64,000 nucleotides of DNA, taken from contig NZ_LGYO01000034.1 in NCBI RefSeq assembly GCF_001263355.1, forward strand, positions 17,423 to 81,422, read 5' to 3'. Below the pieces are notes generated by a model. That model was given only the letters and a program-made list of their open reading frames with translations, made no database searches and was not told the origin of the DNA. Positions 1 through 9,130 of the stretch are shown here, piece after piece; within the stretch, counting starts at the first letter, position 1; every line of letters begins with the position of its first letter. This DNA is from Acetobacterium bakii (lineage in GTDB: Bacteria > Bacillota > Clostridia > Eubacteriales > Eubacteriaceae). A program made the position numbers and the translations under genes.

Positions 1-22
1 TGAGTTTCGCAATTACCTAATG

Positions 23-328
23 TTATTTACTAAGCTGATTATCGACTTGTTCATTTTTCCTGGATTTTTTATATAAATAGCCAAAACATCCGATCAAACC
101 AAAGACGCCCAATGCCTGTTGGAAACGGAAAAGATTTTCTTCCATATCGCCGGGGTCAAACAAACTTTCAAACCAGGGAACATAGCTCGGGTCGATTGAT
201 GTGATCGCTGCGCCGCCCTGATCGTCTGCTCCTGAAAATTCAGCATCAGGCAAGGCAATTTGCGGAATAATAATCAGTGCTCCAATAATCAAAACAAGTA
301 CAATTTTAGTTATCGCTGAGAGTTTCAT
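23..328 (-). CDS. cbiN: Cobalt transporter small subunit CbiN (copy 1)
   Basis: CbiN is the small membrane partner of CbiM in the CbiMNQO cobalt ECF-type transporter. The 101-residue product has two hydrophobic segments (about residues 5-24 and 70-87). Between them lies an extracytoplasmic loop with the AEFSGADDQ and VPWF signatures that the second CbiN of this window also carries. The frame is open up to 373, but the ATG at 328 gives a normal CbiN N-terminus and overlaps the cbiM 3' end by 23 bases, as expected for a coupled pair. The cbiQ and cbiO partners would lie beyond the left edge. Family assignment is secure; cobalt specificity is inferred from the family and the upstream cobalamin riboswitch. 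Confidence 0.9.
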   Translation of the reverse strand: MKLSAITKIVLVLIIGALIIIPQIALPDAEFSGADDQGGAAITSIDPSYVPWFESLFDPGDMEENLFRFQQALGVFGLIGCFGYLYKKSRKNEQVDNQLSK

Positions 329-1052
329 TGGATATAAGCCCCTTTTCTTTATATTGATAAATGGCATTGACAACCAAAACGGTTAAAATGCCTTCGATAA
401 TTGCCAGCGGCACCTGGGTGATGGCAAAAATACTTAAAAACTTAATGAGTGAAGCTACAAAACCGCCAACCGGATCCGGAAAAGCCAGCGCCAACTGAAC
501 CGATGTTGTGACATAGGTCATGAGGTCGCCAATACAGGCGGCTAAAAAAATAGTTATCGGTTTGGGAACATTGAGTTTAGAAAGCCCCTTGTAAATTCCA
601 TATGCCACAAACGATCCGACAATGGCCATTGAAAATGCATTGGCTCCCAGGGTTGTCAGTCCGCCGTGGGCAAGCAACAACGCCTGAAATAAAAGGGCAA
701 TGGTTCCCACCACCACGGTGGCAAATGGGCCGAGGACAATGGCGCCCAGACCAATTCCGGTCATATGGGAAGAACTGCCGGTAACCGATGGCAGTTTAAA
801 AGCCGACAGTGCAAATGTGAAAGCTGTTGCAATGGCCAACAATACCTTTTGTTCGGGTTTATCTTTGAATATTTTCCCCACCTGGTAAAGTCCAAAACCA
901 ATGAAAGGCAGTGCCATTACCCACCAGAAAACTGCCCAGCCAATGGGAAGAAATCCTTCCATAATATGCATGGCATTCACAGGCTGGGCTGCAAGGACTA
1001 CCAGAAATACTAATATCCCAACCATTGTCAGGCTTTTTTTGAATTTTTTCAT
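306..1052 (-). CDS. cbiM: Cobalt transporter substrate-binding membrane subunit CbiM (copy 1)
   Basis: CbiM is the substrate-specific membrane subunit of the cobalt ECF transporter. The 248-residue protein starts with a cleavable signal sequence ending PVNA, followed directly by MHIMEGFLP. That Met-His N-terminus of mature CbiM/NikM coordinates the metal. About six further membrane segments follow, with the [13 protein letters not shown] and [14 protein letters not shown] family motifs. A GGAGG ribosome site lies just upstream of the ATG. It is followed by cbiN and preceded by a cobalamin riboswitch with a terminator, so it should be shut off when B12 is plentiful. It is paralogous to the cbiM at 29442-30194. 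Confidence 0.95.
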   Translation of the reverse strand: MKKFKKSLTMVGILVFLVVLAAQPVNAMHIMEGFLPIGWAVFWWVMALPFIGFGLYQVGKIFKDKPEQKVLLAIATAFTFALSAFKLPSVTGSSSHMTGIGLGAIVLGPFATVVVGTIALLFQALLLAHGGLTTLGANAFSMAIVGSFVAYGIYKGLSKLNVPKPITIFLAACIGDLMTYVTTSVQLALAFPDPVGGFVASLIKFLSIFAITQVPLAIIEGILTVLVVNAIYQYKEKGLISNETLSDN

Positions 1053-1156
1053 TTTTTCCTCCGAATATTTTTATATCATCCCATAAAACAAATCTCATCC
1101 CAGTATATTTTGCAGGTTTTCCCCGGCTCCCGGCCAGCCACTTTGTGAGTGTCATT

Positions 1157-1204
1157 GCGAAAAAAAACCTCTCCTTCCATATTGCTACAGAAAAAGAGGT
1201 TTTG
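1157..1204 (-). terminator. Riboswitch-controlled terminator before cbiM
   Basis: On the minus strand an ACCTCT/AGAGGT stem with a long loop is followed by a run of eight T. It lies between the cobalamin riboswitch and cbiM, so it is the likely expression platform of that riboswitch. Confidence 0.75.
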
Positions 1205-1309
1205 CTATTATACTTATCCATTGGTTCCCACTATTAAGACGTTTCAGAACCAACTTTTGTTAATATTACTAATTTCCCTTTTCCCTGGAAGGATACTCTA
1301 GTACTTCAA

Positions 1310-1482
1310 TTTAGTAGGTTTCCTGACTTATAGCTTATATTCCCCTTGCCTTCCCAGACATAATGTGCCCAGTGACATATTAAGGAGACATAACTAATTA
1401 CAGTGACCGGATCGTTCTGGATTCTAACCAGATTCCCTCAATGAATTTGTTCATCCTAAATGAATTTTACATTTCTATTTAA
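1310..1482 (-). promoter_or_regulatory. Cobalamin riboswitch upstream of cbiMN copy 1
   Basis: Read on the minus strand, the region holds in order the cobalamin-riboswitch core elements GAGGGAAT, GAATCC, CACTGTAA, the B12-box variant GTCACTGGG, GGGAAGG and AAGTCAGGAAACCT. It sits between a promoter and a terminator hairpin upstream of cbiM. It is more divergent than the two copies at 28.9 and 33.1 kb, for example GGTTAGAATCC instead of GGTGAAAATCC. Confidence 0.85.
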
Positions 1483-1492
1483 TTGTGCCTTT

Positions 1493-1520
1493 ATTATAAC
1501 ACGGTTGATTTAAAAGTCCA
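1493..1520 (-). promoter_or_regulatory. Sigma-A promoter for riboswitch-cbiMN
   Basis: On the minus strand TGGACT is followed after 16 bases by a perfect TATAAT, placed just upstream of the cobalamin riboswitch. Confidence 0.6.
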
Positions 1521-1554
1521 GCGGTTTTTTGATTGCTTTGATCACGGCAAATAT

Positions 1555-1965
1555 TTAAAGAATAACCCGCACGTTAAATTTTTCCTGGCACTTGGGACAT
1601 TTTACCGTATTTTTTCCCCGTTTAATCGGAAGCTGCAATGTCTTTTTACAATTGGGGCATTTACGATAACGGTATACCCTGATTTCCTTAATTCTGCGAA
1701 TGAATATTCGCACATTTCTTTTTACCGGATTCCAAATTTTCAGGAATTTTCCATTTTCTCTTGCCCGCTTGCTGATGTTTCTGGAAAAACTTCTGAGAAT
1801 CATAAGGAGAATAATGCCATCTGATAAAATCATAAGTATGAGATTATCAACCTTCATATTAACCATCATTATCCCCAGCGCCAATAACAGCATGGCATAA
1901 TAAAGCTGATCCATGCCATAACGGCCGGACATAAATTCCACTAACTTTTCTTTAAAACGTTTCAT
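1555..1965 (-). CDS. Small membrane protein with C-terminal zinc ribbon
   Basis: This 136-residue protein is not recognised as a named family. The N-terminal half has one or two hydrophobic segments (about residues 22-60). A strongly basic stretch follows, and the C-terminus carries a CPNC...CPKC pair that should bind one zinc. Its ATG follows an AGGAGAAAG ribosome site, 34 bases after the stop of the J-domain gene upstream, so the two are probably co-transcribed. Pairing of a J-domain protein with a zinc-ribbon membrane protein suggests a shared protein-quality or membrane role, but no function can be assigned from the sequence. Confidence 0.65.
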   Translation of the reverse strand: MKRFKEKLVEFMSGRYGMDQLYYAMLLLALGIMMVNMKVDNLILMILSDGIILLMILRSFSRNISKRARENGKFLKIWNPVKRNVRIFIRRIKEIRVYRYRKCPNCKKTLQLPIKRGKNTVKCPKCQEKFNVRVIL

Positions 1966-1999
1966 TTAGCTTTCTCCTAATTTATTTAAAACACATGAT

Positions 2000-2686
2000 C
2001 TAAAATATTAATCTCAAAAATGAAAACAAAAATTGAAACGCATAAAACCCAAGAAACAATTTAAAAATAGTACCAATTGGGGAAAAAGCCGCTGGACGAT
2101 TTCCAGATCCAGCTTTACCCCTTTCTATTTGACTCAGTAGGCTTTGATAATCATCATTATCCGGTTCCATTTCAACCGCCACTCGGGCGTGATTAATCGC
2201 ACTCACCTGATTGCCAATGCCGTAGTTGGCTATTGCACTATAGTAATACCACTTCGCACTTCTGTCTGAAATATGATTCAAAACACTTAATGCTTCAGCA
2301 TACCTGCCCATATTGATATAGCTTATCACTGTGTCAAAACTACTTTTCCGATTCTGATTGGCAGATGATCCAAAAATCCATTCAAAAGGATCAAAACCTT
2401 CAAATGAATCTGATTGTCGGGAATTTCCATAACCGTTAAACGGATCATAAGTCTGTCTTCTCTGATTTGCGCCGGTACCGTAGGCATTTTGATAGGCGTA
2501 ATTTGCCTTGCCACTCTTTATCAAATCGTAGGCGGCATTGACCTCACTCATTTTTGCTGCTGATTCCCGATTACCAGGATTCAAATCCGGATGATATTTT
2601 TTCGCCAGGTTTTTATATGCTTTTTTGATTTCCTCATCACTGACATCCTGAGGAACTCCCAATACTTTATATGGGTCCAAATTCAT
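2000..2686 (-). CDS. J-domain (DnaJ-like) protein with TPR-like region and C-terminal membrane segment
   Basis: This 228-residue co-chaperone-like protein has an N-terminal J domain (about residues 4-66) with the diagnostic HPD tripeptide in KKYHPDLNPGN, the motif that stimulates DnaK ATPase. A Gly/Asn/Gln-rich linker follows. Next is a helical TPR-like stretch (about 120-190, with ALSVLNHISD and YYYSAIANYGIGN). A hydrophobic C-terminus (about 205-226) could anchor it in the membrane. It lacks the zinc-finger and C-terminal domains of true DnaJ, so it is a type III J-protein. The ATG follows a GGAG site. It forms a probable two-gene unit with the zinc-ribbon gene downstream. Confidence 0.85.
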   Translation of the reverse strand: MNLDPYKVLGVPQDVSDEEIKKAYKNLAKKYHPDLNPGNRESAAKMSEVNAAYDLIKSGKANYAYQNAYGTGANQRRQTYDPFNGYGNSRQSDSFEGFDPFEWIFGSSANQNRKSSFDTVISYINMGRYAEALSVLNHISDRSAKWYYYSAIANYGIGNQVSAINHARVAVEMEPDNDDYQSLLSQIERGKAGSGNRPAAFSPIGTIFKLFLGFYAFQFLFSFLRLIF

Positions 2687-2738
2687 TGTGTCTCCATCTC
2701 TTTGAAAATTGTTAATATTTTAATTGTAACTGTTTATT

Positions 2739-2744
2739 ATTATA
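2739..2744 (-). promoter_or_regulatory. Possible -10 box for the J-domain gene
   Basis: A perfect TATAAT on the minus strand lies about 53 bases before the start codon of the J-domain gene, next to the palindrome TTGTTTAAACAA. No convincing -35 is visible, so this is tentative. Confidence 0.35.
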
Positions 2745-2852
2745 TTTTGTTTAAACAATTATGTGGAATCAGTCTCAAAGCCAATGAAATTTATTTTATA
2801 AGATTGAAATATTGAACAATTCCAATATTGGTGAATTTTATGAAGCTAAATT

Positions 2853-2886
2853 TAAAAAGGCAGCGGTTATTTAAATAACCCCTACC
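2853..2886 (-). terminator. Terminator ending the large corrinoid/chelatase operon
   Basis: On the minus strand a 12-base stem (one wobble, one mismatch) with loop TTAA is followed by TTTTTAAATTT. It lies about 130 bases past the radical SAM stop codon. It is the first clear intrinsic terminator after the run that begins at 28.7 kb. The rest of 2687-3019 shows no gene. Confidence 0.75.
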
Positions 2887-3019
2887 CTTTTGGTTTCATC
2901 TTTTTAAAATAATAGTCAACTATAAAATTGCTAAATTAAGCCAGTTTTACAACTACCCTCTGGGCTGATGACATTTTTTCTCTTAATTTTCTGCAACGCT
3001 TTAACCCTAATTACCTTTG

Positions 3020-4018
3020 TCAGCTATTCCTGACAATTTCAAATGCGGTTTTTTTCAGCACACAATCCAAAGACTCATGCTCCCTGTTTTCCCCATTGAT
3101 CAGCAATCGGGAAGGACATCCTCCAGGACAGATTGCAAAAAAGTCACAGGTTTTACAAGCTGCCGGTTCTGCTTTTTCAATGGCAATGCTTTTGAGGGAT
3201 CGGGTTTTTACATTTCCCATAAAATATGCCGGATTATCAATCAGTGATCCACAGGGATAGACATCACCACTGGGCAGCACAACATAGGATCGACCGCAGG
3301 ATGCATAACAGTATTCTTTGCTGCAGGCAGTCAGCTTTAACCGATGTCTGGCTTCATCAATCTCCCGGATGATGATCTTTTTTCCGGTAAGTTTATATAA
3401 TTCCTGAGCTGTCTCAACCATACCGCTCAGAGCTTTCTTTAATTGCTCTGGTGTGGCTTTTTTGATGATTTCTCGATGGTCTTTTGCGCGTCCCGTATCC
3501 CGCAGCAGATCAAGACCAATTCCTCGCACATTACCCAGATAGTATGCAAAACTGACCAGCTCAGGAAGTTTTGCAACACTATGACTGGTCACCACGCTGT
3601 TTAAATTTATTGTGATCCCTTCATCTGCCAGACAATGAATCCCGGCAATGACTTCCCTGGTTTTTCCCCGGGAAAACTCATTCACCGCCGGTGGACCATC
3701 AAGGCTGACACCCAAAGCAATCTTCATTTTTTTCAGGCCGGCGGCAATTTCCGGGGTAATACAAGTGCCATTGGTCTGCATTTGGAAGCTGGCATCATAT
3801 TTTTTCGATTTTACATAATCAACTACCTGACAGATCAATGGGTAGTTCAGAAGCGGCTCTCCACCGGCGAACTGAATTTTCATAGTATGATCGGAAAAAA
3901 GATCCAGTGACTGGGCCGCCGTCTCAAAATCCATATCCTCTCTTGAATGAGTTGAACCAGCATAGCAATATTTACAGGCCAGATTACACTGGCCGGTTGT
4001 CCAAAGTACAATTAACAC
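3020..4018 (-). CDS. Radical SAM protein with SPASM-like C-terminal cysteine region
   Basis: This is a radical S-adenosylmethionine enzyme of about 333 residues. The [4Fe-4S] motif CNLACKYC lies near residue 11 and the SAM-binding GGEP in FAGGEPLL follows. The C-terminal third is cysteine-rich (CSKEYCYASC, YPCG, CKTCDFFAICPGGC), typical of SPASM domains holding extra Fe-S clusters. SPASM enzymes modify peptides, activate sulfatases, or act on tetrapyrroles (AhbC/AhbD, NirJ). The sequence does not decide among these, but its position as last gene of a chelatase/corrinoid operon favours tetrapyrrole chemistry. The frame opens with a GTG at 4033, but the GTG at 4018 has a properly spaced AGGAG just upstream, so I prefer it. 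It is translationally coupled to the cobN-like gene that stops at 4027. Confidence 0.85.
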   Translation of the reverse strand: MLIVLWTTGQCNLACKYCYAGSTHSREDMDFETAAQSLDLFSDHTMKIQFAGGEPLLNYPLICQVVDYVKSKKYDASFQMQTNGTCITPEIAAGLKKMKIALGVSLDGPPAVNEFSRGKTREVIAGIHCLADEGITINLNSVVTSHSVAKLPELVSFAYYLGNVRGIGLDLLRDTGRAKDHREIIKKATPEQLKKALSGMVETAQELYKLTGKKIIIREIDEARHRLKLTACSKEYCYASCGRSYVVLPSGDVYPCGSLIDNPAYFMGNVKTRSLKSIAIEKAEPAACKTCDFFAICPGGCPSRLLINGENREHESLDCVLKKTAFEIVRNS

Positions 4019-4026
4019 TCTTTCTC

Positions 4027-7000
4027 CTAACACTCCTCTGCCGCTCCTTCCATCTCCAGATAAATGTTTTGAAGCCGGCTGACCATTTCATGATCTGCAT
4101 GCCACAGATCCCGCTGAACGGCTTCCAGCAGACGCTCGGAAATATTCTGGAGGGCCCAGGGATTGACATCCCTTAACCAGTCGGAAAAATCCTGATCCAA
4201 TACAAATTTCCGGGCCAATTCTTCGTAAAGTATATCATCCATCACCCGGGCAGTAGCGTCCCAGCCAAAAATATGATCAACAATCTGGGAGATATCGCCA
4301 GCCCCTTTATAGCCATGCTCTTTCATACTGTTGATCCACTTGGGATTAAACACCCGGGATCTCAGTTCAAATCGAGTTTCTTCACTGATAGTCCGGGTTT
4401 TGATGCGTTCCGGATTGGTGCTATCCCCAATTAATCCCATGGGGTCTGATCCCTTAAAGGCTCGAACCGAGGCAATCATGCCGCCGTGGAAGGAATAAAA
4501 ATCGTCACTGTCGATCATTTCAAATTCCCGGGAATCCAGATTCATCACTGCCGCATCCATCACTGACAGTCTTTTTTTGAAAAGCTCTGGGGCCTTTTTA
4601 CCGTAGCTGCTCTGGCTATAGGCATAGCCTCCCCAGGTGAGATAAATATCTGCCAGATCCCCATCAGTTTCCCATTGTTGGGTACCGATGATGTTGCAGA
4701 CTCCTGCGCCATAGGCGCCAGGCTTACAGCCGAAGATTCGATAGCTGCTTTCCTCCCGGGCCTGATCAAAATCAATGCCTTTCTCCAATAACTCAGCCAG
4801 TTCCTGTTTGACATGCTTAGCGATGAAGTTCATCTCATCGGGTTCATCCAAATCAATGACAGCAAGCACCGCCCGATCGATCAGATCCACCAGATTGGGA
4901 AAGGTATCCCGAAACAGACCGCTGATCCGGGTGGTCACATCGATCCGGGGCCGCCCCAGTTTCTCCAGGGGAATAATCTCCAGATCTTTGACATAGGCAT
5001 TCTGTTTTTGCCAGACCGGTTTTACCCCAAGCAGATATAGTATTTCGGCCTCATCTTCACCATTGGTTCGCATAGTGGAGGTTCCAAATACGACCATTCC
5101 GACGTTTTCCGGATATGTTCCATTTTCTTTTTTATATTTATCCAGCATATTCTCCGCAAGTTTTTTCCCTGCTTCCCATGCGGTTGGCGAAGGAACCGTC
5201 TGGGGATCGATGGAATAAAAATTTCTGCCCGTGGGCAGAATGTGAGCCATACCTCGGGTGGGACTGCCGGTGGGGCCCGGTTTGATGAATTTACCTTCCA
5301 GTCCATTTTTTACAGCTGCGAGTTCATCCCGACAAGCCTGAATCCGAGGCACCAGTGAGGTGCAGAGGTAGGCAGCAATTTCTATAAGCTCAGCATTCAC
5401 AATACTGAGCGTTTCCATGCAGATTTTTATAATCTGATTTTCATCGAAATCCGTCTTCCATAGATTTTCCATAAATGCGTAGGTTTTGAAATATATTTCT
5501 TCCAGAATATCTACATTGGTTTTCCCGTCGGGATTGAGTCTCCCCCGGTTATCCAGCAGCTCGTCCAGATCATAGCCCAGAATCGAAGCCACCGTCCTCC
5601 TTAAGGATGCGGTCTCACCGTTTGGCAGCAAGGTCATGGCAATCAACAGTTCAATCAATTTAACGCCTTCCGGGGCTTCCCCCAAGGTGTGAAGTCCAGT
5701 TTTGATCTGGGTTTCTTTTAATTCGCCCAGGTAATCATGGAGCTGCTCCAACATCCCATCGAAATTTTCCGGCTGAATCGTTCCTAAATTCAAGTCCTTA
5801 TTCAGGTTGATCTCCAACACCTTTTCCCAGATTATTTTTCTCAAATAACCCAGCTTCTCCGGATTCATTGCCTTACATTTATAGTAATCCTGCAATTGAG
5901 TTTCCAGTTCGGCGGTATCTTCATATAGTTCCGCCCGAGTCATGGCCGGAATCAAATGATCAATGATACAGCAATTGCTCCGCCGTTTGGCCTGGGTTCC
6001 CTCACCTGGATTATTGATGATATAAATGTATAAATGGGGCAGATCGCCAATGGCGATTTGGGGATAGCAGGACTCTGTTAAACCCAATGCTTTACCTGGT
6101 AACCATTCCAATGTACCATGCATCCCCACATGGATAATGGCATCGGCTTTAAAGGTATGTCGAATCCACTCGTAATAACCAAAATAGCTATGGGGCATGG
6201 GCAGATCCGGACTGTGATAAACACTTTCTGGATTAAGGGTATTTCCCCGGGAAGGCTGAATCCCTATGAATAAATTACCATTGATAACACCAGGCACCGC
6301 CAGTTCTCCCTGATGACTAAAAAACTCTCCCGGAGGCTGATCCCAGAATTCACACATTTCCCCCTGAACTTTTTCTGGAAGTTCCTTAAACCATCCCTCA
6401 TAGGTCAATTGGGGGATAACATCCGCTGCCCGGTGATGGATTTCCGCAGAAGAAAGCCACCTCAGATCATTGGTGGTTTTTGACAGAATCTCATCGATAA
6501 TCGCCCCGCCGTTTTCTGGTAAGTAATCAAGGGAATAACCGCTGTCTTTTAGAACATTGAGCATGTTGCAGACACTGTCCTTGGAGTCCAGGCCGAAGGC
6601 ACTGCCAATAGTATCGTTTCTCGGGGGGTAGTTATGAAATAAAATGGCAACCCGCTTATCCGAATTGGCGATATGTTTGAGTTTTCCCCAATTCTCTGCC
6701 AAATCCGCAATTCGGCTAATCCCTTTTGCATCGGGTACATGAAGGACAATCCGCGCCCCGGTTAAGGGATCCAGAGTGGCTGAATCCGTAAATGCTGCAG
6801 CCAGAGTAATGATGTTGCCATCCATTTCCGGCATGGCTGCATTGACAATTACATCCACCGGGGACAATCCCTGGGTGGATGTTTCCCAATAATCCCTGTC
6901 TGCAAAAGCAATGATCCCTTTTAAAACGGGCACGCCAAACTTTGCCAGCACCTCATCCATGGTCTGGTCTCTGGCATCATTTTTGTAAGTCATCATGGAA

Positions 7001-7767
7001 GCCGAAAAGCTCATGAGATTGAGAATCACATCCACAATGGGTTCTCCCTCATGTTTAAAAAAATGATCCAATACCTCCTTTAACCCCATATTTCCCAGAT
7101 CTTCTTCTTTTCGGGTTTTTCTGAAAACCGGAATAACATTGATGCTCCGGGTTTCAAATTCCCGGATAAAGGCATCCACATAGCTGGTATCTCCGTTTGA
7201 CCAGTGTTCCCGATGAAACCAGATTCCTACACTTGTTCTTCCCGGAATAATTTTATGCTGGCAATAGGTGTCTAAATCGGGAACTGCTTCAAAATCCGGA
7301 TGATAGATTCCCTCCCATGGCAATGGTTCGGGAGGATCATAATCACAACTATCTCTATTGGTTTGCTCCAATAGAGATAATAAACAGTTGCGGTAATTTT
7401 TTAGGCCGCTATAAGTCATGTATTGGTTCAGTAAAATATAATCTCCTCTTTCAATATTTGAATATTCCAGCGAATCCATGGCATCTAAAGGACTGGTAAA
7501 GTGGATATATATTTTTACCGTTGCCGGCATTGCCACTATGATTTCGTCAAAGCTCAAGCTTTTTTCTTTGCCGCCGTGGAGACTGATTATCAGATAATCT
7601 GCCCTTCCGGCAAAATCAATAAACGCTCTCAACGCCTCCGGATCTTTTAAAATTTTATTCTCCCGGGCCCATACATCTATTTCATATTTTTCACTGATCT
7701 TTTTTACGGCCTTGCTCAGAATAGCCAACTCGGTTCCGTTTGCACTGCAAAATGCCAATTTTAACAT
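4027..7767 (-). CDS. cobN: CobN/ChlH-like chelatase large subunit, non-Cys class (CobN-1)
   Basis: This 1246-residue protein belongs to the CobN/BchH/ChlH family, the tetrapyrrole-binding subunit of ATP-dependent metal chelatases. The N-terminal Rossmann-like region (residues 1 to about 120) and the central and C-terminal CobN domain are complete. The family core around residue 545 reads HVGMHGTLEWLPGK, followed by GTQAKRRS. The stretch before it reads QPSRGNTLNPESVYHSPD, close to canonical CobN and without the cysteines found in CobN-2 and CobN-4. The frame extends to 7842, but the ATG at 7767 has a strong GGAGGA ribosome site, so it is chosen. It follows btuF (7959-9086) after an 11-bp stem-loop and is coupled to the radical SAM gene. 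The metal and the direction of reaction are unknown: cobalt insertion is the default annotation and demetallation is possible. Confidence 0.9.
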   Translation of the reverse strand: MLKLAFCSANGTELAILSKAVKKISEKYEIDVWARENKILKDPEALRAFIDFAGRADYLIISLHGGKEKSLSFDEIIVAMPATVKIYIHFTSPLDAMDSLEYSNIERGDYILLNQYMTYSGLKNYRNCLLSLLEQTNRDSCDYDPPEPLPWEGIYHPDFEAVPDLDTYCQHKIIPGRTSVGIWFHREHWSNGDTSYVDAFIREFETRSINVIPVFRKTRKEEDLGNMGLKEVLDHFFKHEGEPIVDVILNLMSFSASMMTYKNDARDQTMDEVLAKFGVPVLKGIIAFADRDYWETSTQGLSPVDVIVNAAMPEMDGNIITLAAAFTDSATLDPLTGARIVLHVPDAKGISRIADLAENWGKLKHIANSDKRVAILFHNYPPRNDTIGSAFGLDSKDSVCNMLNVLKDSGYSLDYLPENGGAIIDEILSKTTNDLRWLSSAEIHHRAADVIPQLTYEGWFKELPEKVQGEMCEFWDQPPGEFFSHQGELAVPGVINGNLFIGIQPSRGNTLNPESVYHSPDLPMPHSYFGYYEWIRHTFKADAIIHVGMHGTLEWLPGKALGLTESCYPQIAIGDLPHLYIYIINNPGEGTQAKRRSNCCIIDHLIPAMTRAELYEDTAELETQLQDYYKCKAMNPEKLGYLRKIIWEKVLEINLNKDLNLGTIQPENFDGMLEQLHDYLGELKETQIKTGLHTLGEAPEGVKLIELLIAMTLLPNGETASLRRTVASILGYDLDELLDNRGRLNPDGKTNVDILEEIYFKTYAFMENLWKTDFDENQIIKICMETLSIVNAELIEIAAYLCTSLVPRIQACRDELAAVKNGLEGKFIKPGPTGSPTRGMAHILPTGRNFYSIDPQTVPSPTAWEAGKKLAENMLDKYKKENGTYPENVGMVVFGTSTMRTNGEDEAEILYLLGVKPVWQKQNAYVKDLEIIPLEKLGRPRIDVTTRISGLFRDTFPNLVDLIDRAVLAVIDLDEPDEMNFIAKHVKQELAELLEKGIDFDQAREESSYRIFGCKPGAYGAGVCNIIGTQQWETDGDLADIYLTWGGYAYSQSSYGKKAPELFKKRLSVMDAAVMNLDSREFEMIDSDDFYSFHGGMIASVRAFKGSDPMGLIGDSTNPERIKTRTISEETRFELRSRVFNPKWINSMKEHGYKGAGDISQIVDHIFGWDATARVMDDILYEELARKFVLDQDFSDWLRDVNPWALQNISERLLEAVQRDLWHADHEMVSRLQNIYLEMEGAAEEC

Positions 7768-7899
7768 CCGTTCCTCCAATTTTATTTTCTTCATACTATA
7801 ATGTAAATGCATATTCAGAACAGTCAACTCATCTGTACTCATCAGATCACAGTTAATAACTCCTCTGAATGTGCATCTGTATTCAGGCTGTAACAGACC

Positions 7900-7926
7900 A
7901 GCTCAATGGGAGTGTTCCCATTGAGC
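7900..7926. repeat. Perfect 11-bp inverted repeat between btuF and cobN-1
   Basis: GCTCAATGGGA, a 4-base loop and the exact reverse complement lie in the btuF-cobN-1 gap. There is no T run on either side, so it is not an intrinsic terminator. An intercistronic mRNA-stabilising or processing stem-loop is more likely. Confidence 0.7.
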
Positions 7927-7958
7927 CGCTTCTGCTTATCGCCTGTCAAAAATACTTT

Positions 7959-9086
7959 TTATTGAACAGGTACCTTCACCATATATTTGATTTCGTGGTC
8001 TTTAAATGCATCCGGATGGACAATGGCTGCATAGTCTGCTACGATCTGATCCAGCTTGTCAACCGATTGAAACCAGTCTGGCTGGAAGGACCATACATTA
8101 CCGGTTTTGACTGCCGGCATTTCCAAAAGCAGCGGTGATGTAGTATAAATTTCCCCGACATTCGCATAGGTTTTTTTCCCCATCGGTTCATTGAATACAA
8201 TATCCGCGGTGCTGCCTTTGGCATAGAAATCTTCAAAGGTAACTTTAGAACTCCCCGGTTCAGCAGTATCCAGATCTTTGTACAGATAATCGGCACCAAC
8301 GATATTATACATATCGCCAAAGTAAGATCCCCCTGTTCGCACAGATACCTGGCCATCATAAATCATGCCTCCCACAACCTTGGGTTGATCCAGACCTTCT
8401 ACTGCTTTTTTGATTTCTTTCAGATTCTTGGCCGCATTATCAATCTGCTCATTGGCTGCTTCGGCATTTCCCATAAACGCGGCAAATAATTTAGTATATT
8501 CCATTCGGCCCAATACCGTTGTTTCCAGACCTGATGAATCGACAATATAAGGAATTCCCAATTCTTCTAATTTTTTCGCATTGGTGTCATAATCCGAATA
8601 GGAGATGAATGCCAGATCAACCCCTGCGGCCATCATGGCTTCGAAATCCAGAGCAGCATTTTTCCCGAAAAATTTAATGGTGCCAGCCTGCATTCTTGAA
8701 TCGATCTGTTCGATTTGACCTTTTCCCACATCATAGGTCGATACCCCTGCAACCTTGTCAAACATATCATCGCCTAAAACACGAATGTAGGAACTATGGG
8801 TTGTGGATCCCAGGAAGATATGCTCTGCCGCACCGCTAATCACCTGAGCCTCTTCATAACCATCAGGTGCTTCTTTTCCTTCAGGCACAATCAGAGTCTG
8901 ACGATCCTTTCCATCCGTTACTAGAACAATCCCATCATCCAAATATTCAATATTCATTTTCTGCGCATATTGAACTTCCATCTCACCCTTTTTCGTGCTG
9001 CCGGCTCCCGCCGCAGACGAACACCCCGCCAATACAAACACCGCTGACAACATAATTGCCAATGCCAAAACTGCTCTTTTTTTCAT
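7959..9086 (-). CDS. btuF: BtuF-like corrinoid-binding lipoprotein (second copy in the operon)
   Basis: This 375-residue substrate-binding lipoprotein of the BtuF/FecB-like (periplasmic binding protein type 2 fold) family has a signal peptide ending in the lipobox LAGCSS (Cys about 22). A helical-backbone-linked two-lobe domain follows. It shares an unusual N-terminal segment before the binding domain (YLDDGI, then IVPEGKEAPDGY) with BtuF at 25229-26338. The two are clearly paralogues. No BtuC or BtuD gene is adjacent. It lies between cbiC and cobN-1, so it probably uses one of the BtuCD pairs encoded earlier in the operon. Corrinoid as substrate is inferred from riboswitch control and cbiZ; another metallo-tetrapyrrole is possible. 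Confidence 0.85.
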   Translation of the reverse strand: MKKRAVLALAIMLSAVFVLAGCSSAAGAGSTKKGEMEVQYAQKMNIEYLDDGIVLVTDGKDRQTLIVPEGKEAPDGYEEAQVISGAAEHIFLGSTTHSSYIRVLGDDMFDKVAGVSTYDVGKGQIEQIDSRMQAGTIKFFGKNAALDFEAMMAAGVDLAFISYSDYDTNAKKLEELGIPYIVDSSGLETTVLGRMEYTKLFAAFMGNAEAANEQIDNAAKNLKEIKKAVEGLDQPKVVGGMIYDGQVSVRTGGSYFGDMYNIVGADYLYKDLDTAEPGSSKVTFEDFYAKGSTADIVFNEPMGKKTYANVGEIYTTSPLLLEMPAVKTGNVWSFQPDWFQSVDKLDQIVADYAAIVHPDAFKDHEIKYMVKVPVQ

Positions 9087-9130
9087 GATAAACTCCTCTT
9101 TTCTCTAAAATATATTTTTTTATTCTGTTG

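Noticed and set aside
2000-2686. Annotation as full chaperone DnaJ
   Set aside because: Only the J domain is present. The Gly/Phe region, zinc-finger repeats and C-terminal substrate-binding domains of DnaJ are absent.
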